Assembly (NCBI GenBank): GCA_009763385.1 | Contig: CM019824.1 | Span: forward strand, 146,761,705-146,825,704 | Origin: Coix lacryma-jobi var. lacryma-jobi | Lineage: Eukaryota; Streptophyta; Magnoliopsida; Poales; Poaceae | Length of the DNA: 64,000 bases | Direction of reading: 5' to 3' | Shown: piece after piece, positions 44,446 to 53,382 of the stretch | Layout: every line of letters begins with the position of its first letter | Numbering within the stretch: the stretch's first letter is position 1 | Program-made: the position numbers and the translations under genes | Notes under the pieces: generated by a model | Databases searched by the model: none | The model's input: only the letters and a program-made list of their open reading frames with translations | Told to the model about the DNA's origin: nothing

Positions 44446-45911
44446 CAATATAAATATAATAACCACTAGACCCAAATCTTAAAGAAATCAAAGCTATAAA
44501 CCAGACACAGGTGAAACATAAAACAGAGCATCTATTTATCATTTCAACAATGGATAACCCAAAATATTTATATCACATATTCATAGAGTGGAATTTTTTT
44601 TGTTTTTTTTAGTGCGGAGACGCAACATGAGAGGTTTTGCTTTTTAATGATTTTAATTTTAAGCTCTGAAACTATTAGAGAAGCGAGGGTAAAATTACAC
44701 AAACCACCGTTGAAGATGAAGCAGCCATTCATTTTGTCCTTCTTCACGATGGATCGGTCGATGCTGTACGATGTGTGCGTGTTGATCTCAGGCCCCCCGA
44801 CACGTAGTCACAGCGGCGTAATCGATGATTCACTGGTGTCTTCCTTTCTCTCATCTGAGACGTCTTCGCCGAATACGGGTTGAAAATATTTGAAGCCAAT
44901 CATAAACGTCAATCCTTCTTCTGCAAATGACTGGCTGCTTCAGATCTTGTAGTTGTTCTGACTATAAGTGAACTTGTCACTGTTGCACGTGTCTTGTTGG
45001 CACCACCTTATTCAAGGCCATCAGCAAAGGTATCTCTTTCAATATGAAGTGCGCTGAAAACGTTTTAGTCGATGGTCTTCTATCGGCCGTCCGGTTGCTA
45101 ACGTCCTTTGTGCTTCTGATGTAGCCTTTCGTAACCTTATCACCAGACTGAGCTTTTTACGTTACTCAGGGAAAGGTAAAGTTATATTAATAGGATCCGA
45201 AGGTTCTGTCTTATCGGCTTTTGCTTAGTATGCCTTTGACTTTCTTCTTGTTGAGGAACTGGAATGCTTTAGGTGAGCATGTTGTCAGGTAACTCACGGT
45301 AGCTTCGAAGAACGTCATTTTTGATGAAGCTGAGTATGTCGTAGAGGACGAATACGAGTTCGGCGGTGCGCAGATGCGTGCACGATGATAACTCCAGCCG
45401 ATTCCTGTATGCATATCGGCCAATTAGTATATTTTTCTTGTGTTGTTGTATCCACTGATTTCTTTCCTGAACAGCGGATTCCAAAGATGACATGCAGATA
45501 AGCTATCGGCCAACTTCCCTCGGCTGACGTATGACCTCTTGATAATTAACCGGCTATTTATAGCAGCATGCAAGTAAATCTGAGTTTGGACTTCATCTCT
45601 TTGAACATCTCCATGGAAATCTTCCTTTTACAACGTGCATGTTGTTCTTTGTTTAGCCGATGCATCACTGACACTTTGTTCATAGCTTCTGATAAAATCA
45701 ACCAATACTTCTCCTTTTTTTGACTTATCATGATATCAGCCATCAAACTGATTTTACTGGAAAATTCTTCATCAAATTATATTGCACTTTGTCTTTGTCA
45801 CTTCTTTCGGCCGAACTTTTATTGATAAAATAAAAGTTAAACATCATCTCATCGCGATCTGAAAGTGACAAATATTTGGAGAGGATCTGATGTTCGATCA
45901 AATGATTGTTG
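44446..45911 (-). other. 5' part of outer element interior, no recognisable gag-pol
   Basis: Between the Sirevirus TSD and the outer PBS. AT-rich with a T-run near 44590. The only coding-like piece is the 74-residue frame at 45269-45493. No zinc knuckle, protease or RT motif. Confidence 0.5.
45269..45493 (-). CDS. Small unrecognised ORF in 5' interior of outer element
   Basis: 74 residues in the same orientation as the outer element, in the position where gag would normally lie. The sequence is balanced and protein-like (SSLESAVQERNQWIQQ near the start, then RTAELVFVLYDIL), with no known motif that I recognise. It could be a gag remnant, a captured host fragment or chance. Confidence 0.25.
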   Translation of the reverse strand: MSSLESAVQERNQWIQQHKKNILIGRYAYRNRLELSSCTHLRTAELVFVLYDILSFIKNDVLRSYRELPDNMLT

Positions 45912-45928
45912 TCCCACTGGGCGTGCCA
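45912..45928 (-). other. Primer-binding site of outer element
   Basis: Minus strand TGGCACGCCCAGTGGGA, 7 bases inside the 5' LTR edge. The core resembles the PBS neighbourhood of grass Tat-type Gypsy elements. The primer tRNA is not certain. Confidence 0.6.
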
Positions 45929-46337
45929 AAAAGTGTGTTGACGTAAAAAGTGACACCTTGCGCCAAGACACACAGCAAGCCGAACGAGGCTAGCTTCAAT
46001 CGGGTGCCCGGAGTGTGCTGAATCCGGAGACGTGCGAGTCGGTTTGACCTGAAAACCAACAAGGGATAAAACGTGAGAATACCTCTGGAACGTGCTGGGT
46101 AAAACCAGACAGTTCCATATGTACGGCTTCGAAAGCCAATCGCGACGGCACATAGCTACAGAAGCTGTCTGTCAGAGCATGTTTACAAAGCTATTCGGCA
46201 AGTATGAGAACAGACTGTGTGAAGCATATTAACTGCCGAATGCAAAAGAAAGACATGCTTGAACGAATCAAAGATATTATAAACAGGCAACTTGCAAGAA
46301 TAGATCTATCCAAATAATACATGCATAGGCCAATCCA

Positions 46338-47043
46338 ACTAATTTGCCGCACATTTAGTCTTCAAAAACCCATCAAGCATAAACTTAAGCAAAGCTAATC
46401 CACCGCATGATACCACTTGCTATAAGTCTATACCACTTCTTATAATTAGATCAATCCACCGCATGATACAATCTAATTATAACAAGTTAAAAGCATGCAT
46501 ATATCTGTACATATCTATAAGAGCTCATTACTCGTGTAAGCTTGACCAAAATCGGCAAACTAGCCGAGTTGGGGTCCATGAGGAAGGAAACATACAAGCA
46601 AACATGATCAAACTAATCTAAAACATGTATCTGCCGCACGACACCCAGTTCTATCAAAGCATAAACATGATCGACATGTATGAACCCATAACATGTAACA
46701 ACCTAGATTGAAAACTGATCCGGCCATCATGATCTTATGATTAGCAAGGCACAAGTAAACTTGTGAAACAAGGCCGAATAGAAATCAATCTAGATTGGGC
46801 AAAAAAGTGTTACAGGAATTAAATAAATAAAACACATAACACATGATAACTTAATGAATCTACTAGATCTGCCAAATCTAATAGAGCCGATAACTATTTT
46901 TACTCATGTCTTAATCCGCCACACGATACAAGGCACAAGCAAAAACTTCCCGTCATAAGCTTAAATCCGCCGCACGATACTAAGCTTAACATACGAGACT
47001 ACTTGCATCATATCTAAATCCACCGCATGATACTAGACATGAT
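46338..47043 (-). repeat. Constant-core, variable-arm hairpin array in outer 5' LTR (five clear units plus variants)
   Basis: Core AATCCRCCGCAYGATAC at 46397-46413, 46453-46469, 46913-46929, 46964-46980 and 47017-47033; degenerate cores near 46343 and 46629. The best unit has a perfect 12-bp stem, TTATAATTAGAT (46440-46451) with ATCTAATTATAA (46471-46482). The unit at 46397 has a 10-bp stem with a one-base bulge (46383-46392 with 46417-46427). Arms are unrelated between units. All lie downstream of the minus-strand TATA box. Confidence 0.8.
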
Positions 47044-47189
47044 AACAAGGTTGTCGGTACTTACGGAGGTCGACGGATCGATGTTTCCTCTCGAAGAACT
47101 CGACGACAGGACTTAGGGACTCGAAGATGGCACGGGGTCGGTTTGTATTGATGTGGTTGTGAACACTTTTTACAATAGCCAAGGGTTTA

Positions 47190-47197
47190 TATTTATA
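47190..47197 (-). promoter_or_regulatory. TATA box of outer 5' LTR
   Basis: Minus strand TATAAATA, identical in both LTRs. Transcription would start about 30 bp to the left, so the hairpin array is in the RNA leader. Confidence 0.65.
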
Positions 47198-47813
47198 CCC
47201 TGGACGCAATACAAGTCCTACGAGGACACGACTATGAAATATTAAAGGAAAATACAATATTCTTGGCCTTCAACTCCTTTCGGAATCATCATTGCCTTAA
47301 TTGTCGTAATTTTGTTGCCCGATCGGCTCTCGCTTCCGTCGTTTCAATGGAAACTCCTTTTTCTCAGAATAGCCGACCGCATGAGCTGTTGCCGGATCCT
47401 TGGAAACTAGCCGACCGCATGGATACTTGCCGAATGCCTTATACGTCCATCTCCGCACACTGGACATGCATGCCGTCTTCTAGCCTTTCCTTCATCGCGA
47501 AGCCATTCATGCTAAATATAGAAGTGGACGTCGAGATGTGCATGCTTTATATATATTGCCTTCTTTGCATGCTTGCCACATCACAACGCCACCAAATCCA
47601 ACTCCTGGCCAATGAGATCAGAACCCTCCGCTTCTTGAATACTCGTTTAATCTGTCACGGTCATGGTCGATTATCCTCGTGATCGGCTTCTCTTGCCATA
47701 TCTATTTCCTGAATGGAGTAACCGACCGCTTGGCCGTCTACTGAATGCTCTTCTCACTGCTCGTTGGGTCCACCTGTCATCTTCTCAATGTTGACCAAAA
47801 TCCAGTGTTAACA

Positions 47814-48855
47814 CTATGTTAGAGTGATTCCATTAAGGAGTGTCAACAACGACGACGTGGAACAGTCTATGCATGGGGATGCTATAGTTGGGGACTCTTA
47901 CGAGGTTAAGGCTATAGTGTCGCTCGCTTTCATTCAAGTTGATGATGAGGCGAAGGTTGAGGTTGAGCAAGCTGATATTGCCTCAAGCCTTGCTATGTCG
48001 AGGGTGAGCTCCCAACATCACGGGGGTAGGGAGAGTGTGGATGCTGAGCCCTCTAGCATGGTCGAGCAGTATGTAATGCTTCTTAGTGTTGCCTAAGGGA
48101 ATTTGTACTATGAGGATCAAGTTTCCAGGGTTGAGTGGATGCCTTCTCATGAGAAGAAGAGTTTGTTGATGGCCATGTGTTAACATTTTATGTGGAAGAT
48201 AGATAAATCCACAAGTGCACGGATGTTAATGTAGCCTTTATCTAGGAGTATTCCAAGGTATCAAATTTCTATGGGGAACATGAAGTGAACTAGTTAAGAA
48301 TCAAGATCGTCCAAAAATAGAGCAAGGGTAATTGATGACGAGTAGAGATGATATATATGGGTTATAAGATACTTTGACAAGATTAAGCAAGATTATATCA
48401 CAGTTGTTACTTTAGGGTACGGTGTAGACACCACAAAAAGGGATGAGAAGGGTTGATAGAGACAAGCCACAGTTGAACTTTTTTTAAGAACTATCCCCAA
48501 ACGTGGTGGACTACATATGATGGACAAAGTTGTCACCACCTGCCAAGTACCGCAATCTATTCATGGGCCTAGCCCAAACACAGGCAAGCTATAGCCTAAA
48601 ACACCAAATTTACACTAAAGACTTACTACTCTAGCTCGGATCCAAACCAATTGACTAGAGCACTCTATAAAGAGTGGTGAACTAGTAAAAAACAACGATA
48701 TGAATCAACACTTAAGAGATGCATAAGATTAGAGTTACCATAGAAGACCTATGGGCATAAGATTGTATCGTCATTTGATCCATGGTGGCCATTAGATCGG
48801 ACCATCATTTGATCCACGCACCACAATGCTCCAAGATGCACTTTATTTTGCATGG
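47814..48855. other. Older repeat or gene remnant flanking the outer element
   Basis: The outer element inserted at 47813/47814. The plus strand 47824-48096 is an open frame of 90 residues rich in acidic residues, and the same frame continues after one TAA to 48183 (DQVSRVEWMPSHEKK region). This looks like a decayed coding sequence cut by the insertion. I do not recognise the protein. From 48184 to 48855 the sequence is AT-rich and resembles old LTR-type sequence. Confidence 0.35.
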
Positions 48856-49618
48856 ACGGGTGAAAGGTCCTTGTTTGGTTTTGGTAATTGAGTGACAACC
48901 TAGGTGAACTAATATGTGCTTATGTGAGATACACAGGAAATTAGTTCACATGTGAATGAGCAATGACGGAGCTTATTGCATATGAGACATGACATGGAGT
49001 CATGTGGCTAAGATGGTAAAGATCAAGACAAGACTTTGCTTGATGGACCGATTGCGAAGGTGAAGGGCAAGTTGGAGGCTTTGAAGCCGTTGGTACCGAG
49101 TGTCGGGAGGCTTGAGCAAAGACTTGGCGCCGAAGGACCGAAGCAATGGTGAAGAGCAAGTGAGGTCAAGATCGATGGACCATGGAGGTCATGTGATGAT
49201 ATGAAGTGGATCATATCATTTGAAGATAGGTTGGTGCATGTGTTGCATCAACACCGAAGGAGATGGAATGGAATGCGCAAGGCAAAGGTATACTTATAGG
49301 GCGTTTCATTTCACCGGTCATAGGTGTGTAGAGAAGATTATGACCGGGTTTAGGATAGATGGTCGTACTATCAAGAGGAGCAAACTTGTTTGCATATCGG
49401 TCATCTAGTGCCACTTGAGCGATCTAACTTTGCGATGTTGCTAGGATCGAGTGGCGTGGTGAGTGCAAGTGAAAATCCTTTGAAAAATGATTGTGAAAAT
49501 GCTAACACACATGCTCATGATGTTGTACACTTGGTGGTGTTGGCACATTTGCAAAGAAGAAGGTGTTGGAGTTGATTTGGATCAACACAGAGAAGAAAAG
49601 GGAGTTTTCTGAGTGTGG

Positions 49619-50185
49619 TCGGTAGTACCGCCCAGGGGGGTCGGTAGTACCGCCCAAGGGTGCTGCGTGCAGCCTTCTCTGTGTTGGGGCTGATTTGGCC
49701 TGGCGGTAGTACCGCCATAACCTCGGTACTACCGCCCGCGGTGGTACCGACCAGAGGGTCGGTGGTTCCGTGGTCCTGAAGGGTTTTGCAGGCTCTCTGT
49801 GTTGAGCCAGATTTGGCCTGCCGGTAGTACCGCCATAGGGCCGGTACTACCGACCGTTGGAAGCTTCGAGGGCGAAGGAGTTCGGGGCTCTCTGTGTAGT
49901 CCCCAGTTTGGCCTGCCGGTAGTACCGCCATAGGGCCGGTAGTACCGCCATAGGGCCGGTAGTACCGACCGGGGGGTCGGTAGTTCCTTGGTTTGGAGGA
50001 GTTTTGGATGTTCTCTGTGTAGATCCAGTTTTGGCCTGTCGGTAGTAGTACCGCCATAGGGCCGGTACTACCGACCGTCGGTGGTACCGACCAGGAGTCG
50101 GTTGTTCGTTTTGGTCAACGTTGTGTGCAACGGTCCTTTTGACCGCCGGTAGTACCGACCCTTGGGTCGGTAGTACCGACCGAAG
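49619..50185. repeat. U3 array of GGTAGTACCG palindromes in degenerate tandem units of about 100-120 bp
   Basis: About 16 copies of CGGTAGTACCG, CGGTACTACCG or GGTGGTACCG. They recur in larger units that each begin near CTCTGTGT followed by TTTGGCCTG (near 49676, 49794, 49891, 50013). The array sits directly upstream of the TATA box and is duplicated in the 3' LTR (57109-57674). Confidence 0.8.
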
Positions 50186-50228
50186 GCGTGGAAGCTCGGG
50201 AGAAGGGGAAAACGGCTAGTTTGTGGCT

Positions 50229-50248
50229 CCCCTCTATAAATAGAGGGG
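50229..50248 (+). promoter_or_regulatory. TATA box at the centre of a perfect inverted repeat
   Basis: CCCCTCTA, TAAA, TAGAGGGG: the arms are perfect 8-bp complements and TATAAATA (50235-50242) spans the loop. The same structure is in the 3' LTR at 57718-57737. Confidence 0.75.
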
Positions 50249-50850
50249 TGGCCGGCCCTTGGGCAAGGTTGAGCACCCTAGGGACTTAGTGTCCATGGTT
50301 GGGAAGTGCTTAGGAGCCCTCTAACTCGCTTGTGCTTGCTAGTGTGCGAATCTATTGCGAGTGAGCGATTCTAGTGCGTTGCTTTGAGAGATTGCATCGA
50401 GTGGCACTAGGTGTTCGTGTTGCAAGCCGGTGGTGCTTGTTACTCTTGGAGGTTGCCACCTCCTAGACGGCTTGGTGATCGAGTCTCCGTCGTGAAGCCC
50501 GCGTGAAGATTGTGCGTGGCTCCGGAGAAGGATTGTGAGGGGCATTGTGCTCGCCCCGCGGGGATCGCGAAGAGCAACTCTAGTAGAGCGTGTCATTGAG
50601 TTACCCTCACTTGTGGGTGAGTTCTTGCGGCGCTCGAGTGTCGAGCTAGGTGTGGTGCCTATTAGCCACCGAACTACCAAAGTGTGTGGTCGACACAACG
50701 AGCACTAGCTTGGTGGCAACCAAGTGAACCTCGGGAGAAAATCATCGTGTCAACTTCGTGTTCATCTTCTCGGTGGTTTGCAAACTCCATTCACTAGCTT
50801 GTATTTACTTGTCCATATACTTGTGCTAGTGTAGTTGCTCTTGTAATTAG

Positions 50851-51103
50851 TTAGCTTGTGTAGCATGCTAGTTACCTTCTTAGCTTGTGTAGCATAGAAG
50901 TTAATCCCGTGAGTGACTAGTTGACTTGTAGTCTTGCTAGTCACATTGCTTAGTTTGTGTAGCTAAGTTGAGCTCTCTAATTTGGCTTGTGTAGCCTTGT
51001 TATTGAGCATTGCTAGTGAGCTTAGGCTTTGTGCTTTTGCTTAGTGGAATGTGTAGGAGCTCCCCGATTGATTGAGTACTAGTTGCTTAGGTTCGTGTAA
51101 CCT
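50851..51103 (+). repeat. Repeated TTGTGTA core with variable short arms in R/U5
   Basis: Core TTGTGTA at 50856, 50885, 50955 and 50987, and a variant CGTGT at 51094. Arms differ but pair: CTTAG/CTAAG, GGC/GCC, AGGTT/AACCT, and GC/GC for the first two. Stems are short, so the evidence is weaker than in the other two LTR families. Confidence 0.45.
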
Positions 51104-51319
51104 TGCAAGCTAGAATTGTTTAGGTGACCTCTAGCTAGCCCGGCACCTTAATTGCTTTGTTTAGGATCTTTTATAAGGTGCTTGAGAGTATAGATAGAGG
51201 GGTGTAGTCTTGGCTAGACCGATAGTTGTTAATTCCGCATTTGTTTCGGTTAGCCGGTACGTTAAATTTTAGAAAGGACTATTCACCCCCCCTCTAGTCC
51301 GCCATCTCGACCCTTCAAT

Positions 51320-51331
51320 TGGTATCGGAGC
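51320..51331 (+). other. Primer-binding site of gag-only element
   Basis: TGGTATCGGAGC, 2 bases inside the 5' LTR, identical to the PBS of the tandem Sirevirus and close to the initiator-Met tRNA complement. Confidence 0.85.
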
Positions 51332-51369
51332 CGAGGTCTCTCATTTGTGGTCTTCACCGACCCGAGAGG

Positions 51370-53382
51370 ATGGCGAACTATGGGCTAGATGTTGAGTGTC
51401 CACACATTTTTGATGGCACACACTTTGCACGGTGGAAAAATTGGATGATATGCAATTTTAAATTTATTAGTCCTCAAATGTGGTGGATCGTAGATGTGGG
51501 CCTTTCTCTTGTGTTGGATAGAAAGAATGCAACTCAAGCGCAAAAGAAATGCCTACATCTCGATTGCCAAGCTACTAACATTTTCTATCAATCTATGGAG
51601 GATAACATATTTGGTGAGATCATGGACTTGAAGTCCGCCCATGGAATTTGGATTTATCTCAATGAGAAATATGGGGCGATTTCCGATGATGATGTTGATG
51701 AGCCCAAGAAGGAGGCGCATGAGGATGTTGAGCATGACCACAACTTGATGGTTGTGGAGGATTGCTCCACCTCATGTTCAAGTGATGATGATGATGATCA
51801 ATCCGCAAGTTCACTTGACAAGATTGTTCATGATGGGCCGAGCTCAAGTGATGCAATTAATGATTCTACTCCATGCTCACTTGATGATGATGATGATGAT
51901 GACGACTATGAGAGTGATGTCTCCACAAGCTCTTCTACTACATCACATTGCTTCATGTCACATGGTGACACAAAGGTATCTATTGGTAATGTGGTAGTTG
52001 ATTGTGATGATCCAAACTTTGAGCTTGTATGTAGACTCACTAAAGCTTTAGAAAATGAGATGGCAAAAACAATGAAATTGAAAAATGAAAACTCATTTCT
52101 AAAGAACACATGTGAACAACAAAAACATCTACTTTATGTTACTACTTGTTCACATGAGGAGCTTAAATTGACTCATGAGGAACTTAGTGTTGCTCATGAC
52201 AACTTGGTAAAAGACCATGCTTTTCTCACTAACAAGCTTTCTAATGAAGAAACTAAAACTAGTGAGAGCTCATCACATGGATCAAATGATCAATTGCAAA
52301 ATGTTGCTAACCCATGTGATGTAGGCAAGAAGAATGTATCCACCTCTTGTGATGATTTATTAGCTATGCCATGTTCTTCACGTTTAGATGCTTGTTCTAC
52401 TTCTATGTCTTGTGAGACTAACCTTTTGAAGGAGAACAATGAGCTCAAAAATGAAGTGAAGAATTTGAGCAACAAATTAGAGAGGTGCTACAACTCCAAA
52501 GTCACCTTTGAGCACATGTTGAAAAATCAAAAGAGCTACGGTGACAAGAGTGGCATTGGTTTCAACAAGAGCACGTCCAAGGGGGAGAGAAAAAGATTGA
52601 AGAAGATGAAGAAGCAAGAACAAACAAAGCTAGCTCATTTCATGTGCTTCAAATGCCATGAGATGGGACATCTTGCAAATACTTGCCCCAATGGAGAAAA
52701 GCTCAAGTTGAAGAAGGAAGAAGAGAGGCTCAAGCATGTCAAATGCTTCAAGTGCCGCACTAGAGGACATCTCACCTCTATGTGCCCAACCAAGCAATTG
52801 GTGAAGCAACAAGATGAGCCTCAACCAAAGCCACAAGTTGAGCAAGAAAAGAAGCCCCAAGTTCAAATCAAGAACAACCATCGTGATGGTGACTTGATGA
52901 AGAAGAAGAAAACAAGAAGGGGCGGAAAAGCAAGGCATCCAACTCACATTCAAGATGCCAAGATAATGATGAGCAAGAATGAAGAAAAGAAGAAAGATTT
53001 GGCTCACATCAAGTGCTACAAGTGTGGTGACATGGGACACTTTGCCTCGAAGTGTCCTACCAAGCTTGAGAAGAAGATTCAAGCAAAAGATAAGAGGCAA
53101 GGCAATGAGGAGCAACACATGAGCAAGGAAGAAAAGGCTCAATCAAAGAGAGTTTGCTACTCATGCCGGGAAAGGGGACACATGTCAAATTCATGTCCCC
53201 TAGGTAAAAATTCTAAGCCTATTTCAATTGATGATGATAATGTGCTTAGAAAGGATGACAATGGTACCACATTGGTTGCTATTGCAAAACATCCCTCTAT
53301 TCATACTAAGGCATTGCCTAAGTATGTTGCTCCTAACTTGAGAGGACCCAAACAAATTTGGGTACCATCAAACCGTGGATGA
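51370..53382 (+). CDS. gag: Gag polyprotein with four zinc knuckles
   Basis: 670 residues from the first ATG after the PBS; the frame is open a little further upstream but only from a TTG. Residues 10-105 resemble the copia gag N-terminus (IFDGTHFARWKNWM). Residues 105-185 are strongly acidic and serine-rich with Asp runs. A coiled-coil region follows at about 215-300 and 350-380. Four CCHC knuckles lie at 426-439, 459-472, 549-562 and 596-609, separated by Lys-rich linkers. Plant copia gags usually have one or two. Expected role: RNA packaging and particle assembly. The protein ends SNRG and no pol follows. One uninterrupted frame of this length in a nearly unmutated element suggests it is still functional. 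Confidence 0.88.
   Translation: MANYGLDVECPHIFDGTHFARWKNWMICNFKFISPQMWWIVDVGLSLVLDRKNATQAQKKCLHLDCQATNIFYQSMEDNIFGEIMDLKSAHGIWIYLNEKYGAISDDDVDEPKKEAHEDVEHDHNLMVVEDCSTSCSSDDDDDQSASSLDKIVHDGPSSSDAINDSTPCSLDDDDDDDDYESDVSTSSSTTSHCFMSHGDTKVSIGNVVVDCDDPNFELVCRLTKALENEMAKTMKLKNENSFLKNTCEQQKHLLYVTTCSHEELKLTHEELSVAHDNLVKDHAFLTNKLSNEETKTSESSSHGSNDQLQNVANPCDVGKKNVSTSCDDLLAMPCSSRLDACSTSMSCETNLLKENNELKNEVKNLSNKLERCYNSKVTFEHMLKNQKSYGDKSGIGFNKSTSKGERKRLKKMKKQEQTKLAHFMCFKCHEMGHLANTCPNGEKLKLKKEEERLKHVKCFKCRTRGHLTSMCPTKQLVKQQDEPQPKPQVEQEKKPQVQIKNNHRDGDLMKKKKTRRGGKARHPTHIQDAKIMMSKNEEKKKDLAHIKCYKCGDMGHFASKCPTKLEKKIQAKDKRQGNEEQHMSKEEKAQSKRVCYSCRERGHMSNSCPLGKNSKPISIDDDNVLRKDDNGTTLVAIAKHPSIHTKALPKYVAPNLRGPKQIWVPSNRG

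Larger units (their letters stand above)
1..47813 (-). mobile_element. Outer non-autonomous LTR retrotransposon, Gypsy-like, interrupted by later insertions
   Basis: Positions 1-933 and 46881-47813 align without net gaps and are about 98 percent identical, so they are the two LTRs of one element whose left end lies outside the window. On the minus strand the order is 5' LTR (45936-47813), PBS (45912-45928), interior, PPT (934-946), 3' LTR (1-933). LTR termini are TGTTAACA and TGTTGAC in inverted form. After removing the solo LTR and the Sirevirus array, only about 2.5 kb of interior remains and no protease, integrase or RT motif is visible. The PBS neighbourhood TGGCACGCCCAGTGGGA resembles that of Tat-lineage Gypsy elements (recalled family knowledge). 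I infer a LARD-like element mobilised in trans. The left TSD is outside the window and cannot be checked. Confidence 0.8.
45936..47813 (-). repeat. 5' LTR of outer element (complete)
   Basis: 1878 bp, plus-strand start TGTTGAC and end GTTAACA, with the PBS next to its inner edge. U3 is right of the TATA box and R/U5 is left of it. Three RCCGAC motifs occur in U3 (47372-47377, 47410-47415, 47721-47726). Confidence 0.88.
48861..51317 (+). repeat. 5' LTR of gag-only element
   Basis: 2457 bp, TGAAAGG...CCTTCA. Contains the palindrome-rich U3 array (49619-50185), a TATA box inside an inverted repeat (50229-50248) and a repeated motif in R/U5 (50851-51103). Confidence 0.92.

Noticed and set aside
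49515..50057. 180-residue minus-strand frame over the palindrome array (also 57005-57619)
   Set aside because: The frame follows from the repeated palindromic units, runs antisense to the LTR promoter and contains only repeat-derived peptides.
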